A stretch of 64,000 nucleotides of DNA from the NCBI RefSeq assembly GCF_036226665.1, contig NZ_CP109007.1, forward strand, positions 6,076,001-6,140,000, written 5' to 3'. Below, one piece after another: positions 43,723 to 51,427 of this stretch (positions are counted from its first letter, which is position 1; every line of letters begins with the position of its first letter). The notes under the pieces are model-generated. The model saw only the letters and a program-made list of their open reading frames with translations, did no database searches and had not been told where the DNA came from. Made by a program: the position numbers and the translations under genes. This DNA is from Streptomyces sp. NBC_00691. GTDB taxonomy: Bacteria > Actinomycetota > Actinomycetes > Streptomycetales > Streptomycetaceae.

Positions 43723-45051
43723 ATGCAGAACACCCCTGTTTCGTCGTTGGTCGGGGAAGAGTACGAGGTCGAGGTCGGTCCGGTCGCACACGGCGGTCAC
43801 TGCATCGCCCGTACCGAGGCGGGCCGCGTCCTCTTCGTCCGCCACGCGCTGCCCGGCGAGCGGATCGTCGCCCGCGTCACCGAGGGCGAGGAGACCTCCC
43901 GCTTCCTGCGCGCCGACGCCGTCACGATCCTCGACCCCTCCAAGGACCGCGTCGAGGCCCCCTGTCCCTTCGCGGGCCCGGGCAAGTGCGGCGGCTGCGA
44001 CTGGCAGCACGCCAAGCCCGGCGCCCAGCGCCGCCTCAAGGGCGAGGTCATCGCCGAGCAGCTCCTGCGGCTCGCCGGCCTGACCCCCGAGGAGGCCGGC
44101 TGGGACGGCACGGTCATGCCGGCCGAGGGCGACAAGCTCCCGCAGGGCGAGGTCCCCCAGTGGCGGACCCGCGTCCAGTACGCGATCGACGCCGACGGCA
44201 ACGCGGGCCTGCGCAAGCACCGCTCGCACGAGGTCGAGGTGATCGACCACTGCATGATCGCGGCACCGGGCGTCTCGGAGCTGGGCGTCGAGAAGCAGGA
44301 CTGGCCGAACATGGCGTCGGTCGAGGCCATCGCCGCCTCCGGCTCGGGCGACCGCCAGGTCATCCTGACCCCGAAGCCCGGCGGCCGCCTCCCCCTGGTG
44401 GAACTCGACAAGCCGGTCTCCGTCCTCCGCGTCGACGAGAAGGACGGCGGGGTCCACCGCGTCCACGGCCGCGCCTTCGTCCGCGAGCGCGCCGACGACC
44501 GCACCTACCGCGTCGGCAACGGCGGCTTCTGGCAGGTCCACCCGAAGGCCGCGCAGACCCTGATGCTCGCCGTCATGCAGGGCCTCACCCCCCGCAAGGG
44601 CGAAACGGCCCTCGACCTCTACTGCGGCGTCGGCCTCTTCGCGGGCGCCATCGCCGACCGCGTCGGCGACCAGGGCGCGGTACTCGGCATCGAGTCCGGC
44701 AAGCGCGCCGTCGAGGACGCCCGCCACAACCTGGCCGCCTTCCCGCGCGTCCGCATCGAACAGGGCAAGGTCGAGTCGGTCCTCCCGCGCACCGGCATCA
44801 CGGAGGTCGACCTCATCGTCCTGGACCCCCCGCGCGCCGGCGCCGGCAAGCAGACGGTCCATCACCTCGCCGGCCTCGGCGCCCGCCGCATCGCCTACGT
44901 CGCCTGCGACCCGGCAGCCCTGGCCCGAGACCTGGCCTACTTCGCCGACCGCGGCTACAAGGTCCGCACGCTGCGCGCCTTCGACCTCTTCCCGATGACC
45001 CATCATGTCGAGTGCGTCGCGATCCTTGAGCCTGCTGAAAAGGGCCGCTGA
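43723..45051 (+). CDS. TRAM-domain class I SAM-dependent RNA (uracil-5-) methyltransferase
   Basis: This 442-residue protein has an N-terminal TRAM domain (VGPVAHGGHCIAR) and Fe-S cysteines CPFAGPGKCGGC (about residues 81-92) plus a later HC. The methyltransferase core has LDLYCGVGLFAGAIA (about 300), DPPRAGAG (about 367), the nucleophile Cys in YVACDPAALARDL (about 395), and the catalytic Glu in FPMTHHVEC (about 428). This is the RumA/TrmA family, which methylates uridine C5 in rRNA or tRNA. The last 20 codons, including the Glu, are duplicated 5.2 kb downstream, as expected for an integration site in the gene's 3' end. Confidence 0.92.
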   Translation: MQNTPVSSLVGEEYEVEVGPVAHGGHCIARTEAGRVLFVRHALPGERIVARVTEGEETSRFLRADAVTILDPSKDRVEAPCPFAGPGKCGGCDWQHAKPGAQRRLKGEVIAEQLLRLAGLTPEEAGWDGTVMPAEGDKLPQGEVPQWRTRVQYAIDADGNAGLRKHRSHEVEVIDHCMIAAPGVSELGVEKQDWPNMASVEAIAASGSGDRQVILTPKPGGRLPLVELDKPVSVLRVDEKDGGVHRVHGRAFVRERADDRTYRVGNGGFWQVHPKAAQTLMLAVMQGLTPRKGETALDLYCGVGLFAGAIADRVGDQGAVLGIESGKRAVEDARHNLAAFPRVRIEQGKVESVLPRTGITEVDLIVLDPPRAGAGKQTVHHLAGLGARRIAYVACDPAALARDLAYFADRGYKVRTLRAFDLFPMTHHVECVAILEPAEKGR

Positions 45052-45147
45052 CCTGGCGTTTCTCCGAGTGTGCGTTATGGGCGTTACGTGCGTTAGGTGC
45101 GATATCTTGACGCATATTCGACGCACGTGACGCACGTTTGACGCACG
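44993..45147. repeat. Direct repeat copy 1 (attL-like), end of RNA methyltransferase gene
   Basis: This 155-bp segment covers the last 20 codons of the methyltransferase gene and 96 bp downstream. It matches 50163-50317 without gaps and with 11 mismatches, nine of them in a 31-bp stretch after the stop. A 52-bp block (45004-45055) is identical. The right part is an iteron-like array: GCGTTACGTGC, GACGCAT, CGACGCACG, TGACGCACG, TGACGCACG. Confidence 0.9.
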
Positions 45148-45214
45148 AACGGCACGGATTCTGATGGGTCGTCATGCAGCCTTGGCGACCACCGAGTGGA
45201 GCCCTCAGCTGTCT

Positions 45215-45227
45215 GGTGTTAGACACC
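45215..45227. promoter_or_regulatory. Small palindrome between att-like repeat and winged-helix gene
   Basis: GGTGT-TAG-ACACC is a perfect 13-bp inverted repeat in the 187 bp between the repeat and the 3' end of the winged-helix gene. No gene is seen in that stretch. Confidence 0.3.
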
Positions 45228-45334
45228 TTGAGGTGGTTGGGGCTCGGGTTGCTGAGCTGTTGGCGGCCCCTGCCCCATCCGCTTCTCGGTAGTGACGCTC
45301 CGTGAGGCTAGGTGGGGGTCAGGGCCATGCTGAG

Positions 45335-46750
45335 TCAGGGGCCGTATGGGCTCCAGTGCCCGAGAAAGGGCCTGAGATCGTCGGCTCGCGGTTCGGGGAT
45401 GTCGGGCAGCCGGGGCGGTGTGTTCAGCGGGTCGAGGCGCTCCACGCGTGCTGCCGCCCAGTCGATCCACGTTTCGGCTTCTCTCCTGGCCTGACCTGGG
45501 GGCATGGTCTCGACCCGGGTGCGTACGGCGCTCACGTACTCCGTCAGTCGGATGGCGTGGCGCCATGCCGTTTCCTGTGCTTCGAAGTGCCTGACGCGAT
45601 ACGCCTCGGCGTACTGGACACGTGCTTCATCCATGGCGGCTTCCCAGCGGATGCGCTTCTGGCGGGCTGCTTCGATCTCGTCGAGCCGTTTGCGTTCGGC
45701 GGCTTCGCCGCGGAGGGTGATCTCCTGCGCGATCTCGGCTAGCTGGGCTTCGAGTGAGCGGCCAGGGGTGTCGGCCCATTCGCTCGCCCGGTGTGGCTGG
45801 CCGCCGCTGAGGACGAAGCGGAGGCGTTCGGATGGGGTGTAGTCGAAGCGGGGGATCCTGATCCAGGAGTTCTTCTTGGCCTCGGCGAGTTCCTTTTCGG
45901 TGGCGACGTGCTCGGTCCGGTCCTGCTCCTGGAGGACGAGGAACTCCACGGTCTGGCCCTGCGCGGTGATGGTGAAGTGGGGAGACGCCCTGCGGCGCCG
46001 ATGCGGCGGGGGCGCGGAGCCGGTCTGCCCTGCCGCACTGGAGTGCCCTGCGTTCTCGGTGGCGGTGATCAGCGCCTGGATAAGCCTGAGGGCACGTCCT
46101 TGGACCGGCTTGGCCAGGCCCAGCGGCTGAGGTTGGTTCTGCATGGCCCGTACCACGCTGTGTGGCCGCGTGAGCCGCGAGGGGACAGGGACGGGGTTAA
46201 GGGCCGCGAGGCGCCAGGCGGGGATGTCGACGAGCTTGATCTCGTACCCGCCGCGGCACCAGCCCCCGTACAGTTCCTTCGTCTCCGGGATCCTTCCGGA
46301 TCTGCGCGCTGCGGCAACGCGCGAGGGCCACTTCTCCAACTCCGGACCGCTGCCGGTCTTCACGATCCGGCCGCCCGCCTCCGCAAGCTCTTGCAGCAGT
46401 TGCTCCGTGAGCGTCACACGAGGCTGTGGGGGAGGGCTTGGCTTTCGCCCGGCGGCCGGAGTTTCCCGGGCTCGGCTGGGCAGCGGTTGCGGAGTGGGGA
46501 CCTGGGTCTTCGGCGGGCATGACCCGCGGGGAGGGTAAGTGCCGTGCGTCAGGTAGTACTGGCCAGCGGTCGTCAGGGCGACGCTCCACTGGCCGCCTTT
46601 CCGGGAGACCGTGACCAGACCTCGGTTCTGCAGCGCCTGGGACGTGGTCTTGTAGGAGCTGCTCTCCCAGACGCCAGCAGGGCACCCGGCCCCCACCCAT
46701 TGCAGCACTGAGAGTTGTTGCTCATTGACCTGTCGCTCCAAATGATCCAC
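45335..46750 (-). CDS. Hypothetical winged-helix protein of the mini-island
   Basis: This 471-residue protein has an N-terminal winged-helix-like region (LSVLQWVGAGCP, SSYKTTSQALQNRGLVTVSR, WSVALTTAGQYYL, about residues 14-68). A Pro-rich linker and a second helical region (TLTEQLLQELAEAGGRIVKT) follow. From about residue 260 there are beta-rich segments (HFTITAQGQTVEFLVLQEQD) and a charged helical C-terminus (EEITLRGEAAERKRLDEIEAARQKR style coiled coil). No catalytic motif is visible. The start is a GTG with no clear ribosome-binding site. It lies downstream of the GHKL-nuclease gene on the same strand, 341 bp away. A DNA-binding or regulatory role is likely. Confidence 0.6.
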   Translation of the reverse strand: MDHLERQVNEQQLSVLQWVGAGCPAGVWESSSYKTTSQALQNRGLVTVSRKGGQWSVALTTAGQYYLTHGTYPPRGSCPPKTQVPTPQPLPSRARETPAAGRKPSPPPQPRVTLTEQLLQELAEAGGRIVKTGSGPELEKWPSRVAAARRSGRIPETKELYGGWCRGGYEIKLVDIPAWRLAALNPVPVPSRLTRPHSVVRAMQNQPQPLGLAKPVQGRALRLIQALITATENAGHSSAAGQTGSAPPPHRRRRASPHFTITAQGQTVEFLVLQEQDRTEHVATEKELAEAKKNSWIRIPRFDYTPSERLRFVLSGGQPHRASEWADTPGRSLEAQLAEIAQEITLRGEAAERKRLDEIEAARQKRIRWEAAMDEARVQYAEAYRVRHFEAQETAWRHAIRLTEYVSAVRTRVETMPPGQARREAETWIDWAAARVERLDPLNTPPRLPDIPEPRADDLRPFLGHWSPYGP

Positions 46751-47091
46751 CTGCGACTCGAGGAAAACGTATGACGGAAGAATTCAGATCTGACAGCCAA
46801 TGTTTGGTACCTGTGGCAGATGCGCCCGCAGGGGCATGTGGCGCCTTGTTCTGCCTGCGTCAGCACTACCGGCGCCATGTCGCTCGTTCACCCCGAGGCC
46901 CGGCATCTGGGCGGGCCCGCAACTGCCGGTGCTCCAGCGCATCGAGCTGCCTCGCTCTGCTGCCCATCCTGCGGATGGTCACCTTCGGCGAGGGGGCGTC
47001 GTGCATGAGCTGGCTGCCGAGGCTGCCTTCGCAGCCCAGAGCAACAACACCGGCTGAAACCGACACCCAAGCGGGGTGCCCCGTTGGCTGA
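46751..47091. other. Gap with possible decayed small plus-strand gene
   Basis: These 341 bp separate the two minus-strand island genes. On the plus strand a start at 46771 reads MTEEFRSDSQCLVPVADA and continues protein-like for about 40 codons. A different frame then looks better (VVHELAAEAAFAAQS near 47020-47050). This could be a frameshifted small gene, but the support is weak. Confidence 0.25.
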
Positions 47092-49134
47092 TCAACTGGA
47101 GGGGAGCCCGAGTTTGTCGAAGAACGCCCGGTTGCGTTCGGTAGCGGCGTTGACGAGGCGGTCGAAGCTCACCACTTCGATGTATGCCTTGAGCGGTTCG
47201 TTGAAACCGAAGTAGCCCATGCCGTCGTGGGTGGGCCGCAGAGTCGCGTACTCGCATCTGTCCACCATCGTCTTCGTCAGATCGGCGAGGACGTAACAGA
47301 AGGCAGGTGCTTCACGCGTAGGGGGGATCGGCCGCCCGAGCGCAGTCTTCACTCCGCCGGCGCGCACACGCTTGACGTAGTCCAGGCACTGCTGGATGGG
47401 GTCCTTGTCCTCCGAGGCGTCATTGCGCATCGGCCGCTTGACTTCGACCACGACGATGGACGGCAGCGGCAGCGATTGCCCCTCCGAGGCCAGGACCGGC
47501 GAGCCGACGAGCCGGGTCGCGAGGAGGTCGGGCTCCCTCGTAGAATCGGAACCCGTGATTGGCATGCTTTTGAGGGTCTTGTCCGAGGCGAGGTAGTCGT
47601 GAAACGCGAGCCGCTCGTCGATGATCCACAGGTTCGAGGCGTCGGTGCCGACCTCATTGGAGTCGGTCCGCATCGGCATGAGCAGCGAGTGGATCGCATC
47701 CTCTCTGCTGTACCTGCCTTGGTCGTCCACCTCGACCAGCCGCTGGAGCACGTCGAGGATCGCCCGTCGACGTGAGACGTAGGCGGCCAGGTCGGACTGG
47801 TTGATGTCGGTCACCGTATTCAGGTACCGGGCCAACCGGTCGTCGTACCCCTCCGGTGGGGCGGAATTTGCTTGGCCCAGGACCGCGTGGCCCTCGGCGA
47901 GTGCGGACGCTTCGAGCTTCTGGAGGTTGCTGTGAAGCAGCAGTTCCAGTTCCTGGTCCTTGATGGACGGGTCCACGGTTAGGCCGAGCGGCTCCAGCCG
48001 CGAAAGTACGGGCCGGTACCGCGGGGCACGGTTGCTGACGAACTCGTGGACCCGGGCCTTGCCCTCCTCGCGCGCTGCGCTGAGCGGTCCGGCGAGGATC
48101 CGCTCGACTTCCTTCAGCGCGCTCTCCCTGATGTCGTCCATCGACACGTCCTCGATAAGAGGGGTGTCCGGTGCTTGTTCGCTGATGTCGAAGGCCGTAC
48201 GGTCGGCGCGCACGTGGCTGTCCAGGAAGTCTGAGGACAAATAGCAGACGTACGTGAACGGGGAGGACTCCGAGTCCTTGAGCCTCCCATAGAGCCCGGG
48301 CACCTTGCTGGTGAGGTTCTCCTCCAGCACCACACGGTTCGCAGCGCACCAGTACAGCCGTGGCGCGTGATTCCGCGGCGAGGACTTCAGGCGGAGGCTT
48401 ACCATGTCGAACCTCTCGCCCTTGACGTCTATCGAAGTCCTTTGCAGGTCGGAATAGACGAAGTCGTTCATGAGGCTGTTGAGCGAGACCGCCCCGTCGT
48501 CGTCGGACACCATGATGTGGGGCGCGCCGCCGGGGCGTAGGAAGTACCAGATGCAGTGCTCGAATACCTCACGGGCGATGGCTTCTACAGACTTCAGCCC
48601 GCTCTGTTGGTAGGGCTTCTTGAACCCATCGAGGCTCACGGCCGCGCCGACCTCGGCGGGCAGTTCCGCCTCCGGGTCCAGCTCGACCTCTCCGTGGACG
48701 GAGAAGCGGAACTGCCGCCCGTCGATGCGTCCGGCTTCGTCCTCGTAGGCGCTGCGAATCGTGACCCTGTCGAATGCCTTCAGCCAGAGCAGGCGCCCCA
48801 CGCCGCGGCAGCCCATGTCGGCCTTGTGGTCGCTGTCCAAGGTCTCGAACGATGTCATGTTCTCTGGAGTGAAGCCCACCCCGTTGTCCTCGACGGTGAA
48901 GCCCACGATGGGTTTCAGGGCCGTACGCCCCGGGCCGACGTGGCTGAAGTCGAGTGCTTCCTGTGGGCTGCGGTGGATCCTGATCCTCAGACGACCGGAC
49001 TCGGTATCGTCACCGAACCGCGCGTCGATTGCCTGGATCGCGTTGACGACGGCCTCTAGGAGCGGCAGCAGGGCATGACTTTTCGGCAGGCTCGTGTTCC
49101 GGACTCTGCCGGCCAGTGACGTGGTCAGCGCCAT
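47092..49134 (-). CDS. GHKL ATPase fused to PD-(D/E)XK-like nuclease domain, candidate defence effector
   Basis: This 680-residue protein has an Hsp90/MutL/histidine-kinase-type ATPase at the N-terminus: N-box LLEAVVNAIQA (Glu27, Asn31), G1 box VEDNGVGFTPENM (Asp83) and G2 box DMGCRGVGR (106-114). A long alpha/beta and helical middle follows. Near the C-terminus EPDLL (Asp536) and VVVEVKRP (Glu564, Lys566) form a PD-(D/E)XK-type site, then a helix with QQCLDYVKRV. ATP-driven dimerisation controlling nuclease attack on nucleic acid is a plausible mode. I chose the ATG with AGGAGG six bases upstream; the frame is open further, but only through a kinase remnant. I do not recognise a named system. 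Confidence 0.78.
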   Translation of the reverse strand: MALTTSLAGRVRNTSLPKSHALLPLLEAVVNAIQAIDARFGDDTESGRLRIRIHRSPQEALDFSHVGPGRTALKPIVGFTVEDNGVGFTPENMTSFETLDSDHKADMGCRGVGRLLWLKAFDRVTIRSAYEDEAGRIDGRQFRFSVHGEVELDPEAELPAEVGAAVSLDGFKKPYQQSGLKSVEAIAREVFEHCIWYFLRPGGAPHIMVSDDDGAVSLNSLMNDFVYSDLQRTSIDVKGERFDMVSLRLKSSPRNHAPRLYWCAANRVVLEENLTSKVPGLYGRLKDSESSPFTYVCYLSSDFLDSHVRADRTAFDISEQAPDTPLIEDVSMDDIRESALKEVERILAGPLSAAREEGKARVHEFVSNRAPRYRPVLSRLEPLGLTVDPSIKDQELELLLHSNLQKLEASALAEGHAVLGQANSAPPEGYDDRLARYLNTVTDINQSDLAAYVSRRRAILDVLQRLVEVDDQGRYSREDAIHSLLMPMRTDSNEVGTDASNLWIIDERLAFHDYLASDKTLKSMPITGSDSTREPDLLATRLVGSPVLASEGQSLPLPSIVVVEVKRPMRNDASEDKDPIQQCLDYVKRVRAGGVKTALGRPIPPTREAPAFCYVLADLTKTMVDRCEYATLRPTHDGMGYFGFNEPLKAYIEVVSFDRLVNAATERNRAFFDKLGLPSS

Positions 49135-49384
49135 GGTCTTCCTCCTCGCTCCGGGGCCGCCCACCCTATCCGCGGGTATGGCCCAAAGCGTGCTGGACGA
49201 CCAAGACTCCCAGGAATTGGTCTTCCTGCGATGCCCGCTTTCGGATCGGCAATCTGCAGGCTCGGCAGTCCGAGCGAGCCTGACCGACCCCAACACAGCT
49301 CGGGATCTTGTCCGATTCGGTGACAGAGCGGGAGACAGGAACTCCCCGAAGGCTATTCCCGCGATGGAGCGCACCCTCGCCTGC

Positions 49385-49905
49385 GGCTCAGCGCTCGGCC
49401 TTGGCCGGAGGAGGCGGGTGGGGAAGACGCAGTTGGAAGCATGCGCCGGTGTCGGAGGGGACGAAGACAAGGATGCCTTGGCGGTGGGCGAGTTCGCGTG
49501 TGATGGGCAGGCCCAGGCCGGTGCCCCCGCGGTCGCGGGAGCGGGCGTCGACGAGCCGGACGAAGAGTTCGAAACGCGTTCGGCGTTCTCGGCGGGTACG
49601 CCCGACCCGGCACCGTGGACGGACAGGATGACGTGCTGGTCCTGGTTCCGGACGGTGACCTGGACGCAGCTTGTGGCATGGCGCGTGGCGTTGTCGACGA
49701 GGTTGCGCTGTGCACGTAGGAGGGTCTGGTGGCGTCCGTGGTGAGCGCCGGCGGGCGGTCGGGAGGCTGATCGTACCGTTCGGTCAGCTGGGGGACGACG
49801 CGGCGATCTGGTCGGTGACGGTGGCGACGACGGCGCTCGCGTGGATGGGGTGGGTATCGAGCAGGACCCGGGCGTCGGGTGCGGGGCCAGGGCTGCGGCC
49901 TAATC
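49385..49905 (-). pseudogene. Histidine kinase C-terminal remnant, frameshifted
   Basis: On the minus strand the HATPase box NLVDNATRHA and VHGAGSGVPAENAERV are readable near 49700-49590. A change of frame then gives RSRDRGGTGLGLPITRELAHR and ends PPPPAKAER, the typical kinase G2 box and tail. No HisKA, HAMP or membrane part remains upstream. It is a decayed fragment. Confidence 0.6.
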
Positions 49906-50162
49906 TGTGCAGTCGTGCCGCCCTGGGCAGCGGCTACCGCCGACTGGAACCCTAACGGCCGCTCGAGTGCGATGGGCGGACTGGTTTCGTGAGGGACTGC
50001 CTGGGGCCCAATGTTTGAATGGCACGCTGGGTGCCTCGTGCGTCAAGAAGCCGCACGTAACGCACACAGCGCACGTAACGCACGCAAGCGTTTTGCCTGG
50101 AATGTCCGCCACGGAGTGCTGACCTGCGGCTACTCCAACGCTTTTGCGCTCCACATGTTTCG
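49906..50162. other. Intergenic stretch between kinase remnant and second repeat
   Basis: No gene is supported here. It contains two direct 13-bp iterons (listed separately) and, at 50118-50135, GCTGACCTGCGGCT, which recurs at the end of the methyltransferase tail copy (50218-50231). Confidence 0.4.
50053..50083. repeat. Two 13-bp iterons upstream of the second repeat
   Basis: GCACGTAACGCAC occurs at 50053-50065 and 50071-50083, 18 bp apart. Its core is the reverse complement of the GCGTTACGTGC found inside both 155-bp repeats (45081-45091 and 50251-50261). The spacing suggests same-face binding of a recombinase or accessory factor, or a repressor. Confidence 0.6.
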
Positions 50163-50317
50163 CGATGACCCAGCATGTCGAGTGCGTCGCGATCCTTGAG
50201 CCTGCTGAAAAGGGCCGCTGACCTGCGGCTTTGCCAAGTGTGCATTATATGCGTTACGTGCGTTAGGGGCGATATCTTGACGCATATTCGACGCACGTGA
50301 CGCACGTTTGACGCACG
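50163..50317. repeat. Direct repeat copy 2 (attR-like or central att)
   Basis: The second copy of the methyltransferase gene end reads MTQHVEC to EPAEKGR and a stop, followed by the same iteron array (TTGACGCATATTCGACGCAC and so on). It lacks a gene body, so it is a displaced tail. The Pgl genes begin about 1.9 kb to the right. Confidence 0.9.
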
Positions 50318-50358
50318 CCTGACGCGCGCCCGGCTCATACGCTGACTACCCGTCAGCA

Positions 50359-50415
50359 ACAGAAAGCCGCCCTTCCGGCCGGTGTGACAACCCGGTCGGA
50401 AGGGCGGCTTTCTGT
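50359..50415. terminator. Long hairpin between the second repeat and the nuclease gene
   Basis: A perfect 19-bp stem (ACAGAAAGCCGCCCTTCCG and its complement) spans a 19-nt loop. The right arm ends CTTTCTGT. It would stop reading from the methyltransferase side into the defence genes. Confidence 0.7.
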
Positions 50416-50548
50416 TGTGCGCGCCCCAGGGCGCCATCGCTCTCGCCTCGCTTGCCTGTATCGGCGGTCGAACACGCTCCGTAGCTGCACGTCGGCCTGG
50501 AAATATGCCTGCAGCCTTATGCGTTGGAGCCGACCACGGAATGGGGAG

Positions 50549-51427
50549 GTGTGGGAACTGCGGTTGTTCAAGACCATGGACAGGGGCGTGAGCGAGCTCG
50601 CGCCCCGGCTCGCCGCTGCCGAAGTGGACGTGCAGCGCCTTGTCGAGACAGGCATGGAGGCGTTGTTGGGCGTCCGGTTCCTGGCATCCGAATACAGCAC
50701 GGGGCCTGTTCACGCCGGCCGAATCGATTCGCTGGGGCTCGACGCGAACGGGGCACCCGTCGTGGTCGAGTACAAGCGCGGCACGGATCCGGGCGTGATC
50801 AACCAGGGGCTCTTCTACCTGAGCTGGCTCGTCGATCACCGCAGCGAGTTCGAGCACCTGGTCGGTGACAAGCTCGGGGCGAACGCCGCGGCCCAGGTGC
50901 TCTGGAGCGGACCCCGATTGATCTGTGTGGCCGGCGACTACACACGCTACGACCTCCACGCCGTGCGTGAGCACCGACGCAGCATCGATCTGGTCCGCTA
51001 CCGCTTCTTCGGCAGGGACCTTATTGGCCTTGAGACCGTGGCCACGGTCGCAGGACGGCCGACGCAAGGCAGGCGAGTGCAGCACAAGGGACTGGCCGGC
51101 ATGGGACCGGAGCGTCTTGTGGAGCTGGCGGCAGCGGCGGATGAAGTGCTCCTTGGCCTTGGCGACGGCATCACCAAGGTGCAGCGCAAGCACTACAGCG
51201 CCTACCGGCGGCTGCAGAATTTCGCGAGCATCTGCCCGCCCCAGCGGACCAAGGTCCACGTGTACCTGTCGCTTGACCCGGCCGATATCGACCTTGTCCC
51301 GGACTTCACTAGGAACGTGACCGGCTTGGGGCACCATGGCACGGGCGATCTGGAGGTACGGCTGCGCACAGAAAGGGACCTTGAGCGTGCTCAAGACCTC
51401 TTTCGCTCCAGCTACACCGCGGCGTGA
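50549..51427 (+). CDS. NucS-like PD-(D/E)XK / DUF5655 protein
   Basis: This 292-residue protein starts MWELRLFKTMDRG and has the block VRFLASEYSTGPVHAGRIDS, with Asp60, then VVVEYKRG (Glu74, Lys76) and INQGLFYLSWLVDH. This is a PD-(D/E)XK-type nuclease core of the DUF91/NucS-related kind. The C-terminal 100 residues (about 190-290: VQRKHYSAYRRLQNFASICP, TKVHVYLSLDPADI) match a DUF5655 domain. I chose the GTG at 50549 because homologous proteins begin with this ELxLF start; its ribosome-binding site is weak, and the ATG at 50576 is the alternative. It lies between the att-like repeat and pglW on the same strand. An added defence nuclease is plausible. Confidence 0.8.
   Translation: MWELRLFKTMDRGVSELAPRLAAAEVDVQRLVETGMEALLGVRFLASEYSTGPVHAGRIDSLGLDANGAPVVVEYKRGTDPGVINQGLFYLSWLVDHRSEFEHLVGDKLGANAAAQVLWSGPRLICVAGDYTRYDLHAVREHRRSIDLVRYRFFGRDLIGLETVATVAGRPTQGRRVQHKGLAGMGPERLVELAAAADEVLLGLGDGITKVQRKHYSAYRRLQNFASICPPQRTKVHVYLSLDPADIDLVPDFTRNVTGLGHHGTGDLEVRLRTERDLERAQDLFRSSYTAA

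Larger units (their letters stand above)
44993..50317. mobile_element. Putative integrative mini-island flanked by gene-end direct repeats
   Basis: The 155-bp repeats bound about 5.2 kb holding a winged-helix protein, a GHKL/nuclease protein and a kinase remnant. By eye the DNA is less GC-rich and less GC3-biased than the core to its left. Duplicating the 3' end of a conserved RNA-modification gene is the usual footprint of site-specific integration. No integrase, excisionase or transfer gene is present, so it is a remnant, a satellite, or one of two tandem islands whose integrase lies beyond the window. Confidence 0.65.

Noticed and set aside
43723..45051. Considered truncation of the RNA methyltransferase by the insertion
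   Set aside because: All motifs through the catalytic Glu and the stop are intact in the left copy; the insertion restored the end.
47092..49470. A longer form (792 residues) of the GHKL-nuclease protein
   Set aside because: The extra 112 residues read a kinase remnant out of frame, whereas the ATG at 49134 has AGGAGG at the right distance and begins the conserved ATPase domain.
49952..51394. A 480-codon minus-strand frame across the second repeat and nuclease gene
   Set aside because: It is antisense to the NucS/DUF5655-like gene and runs through a displaced gene end and a long terminator hairpin.
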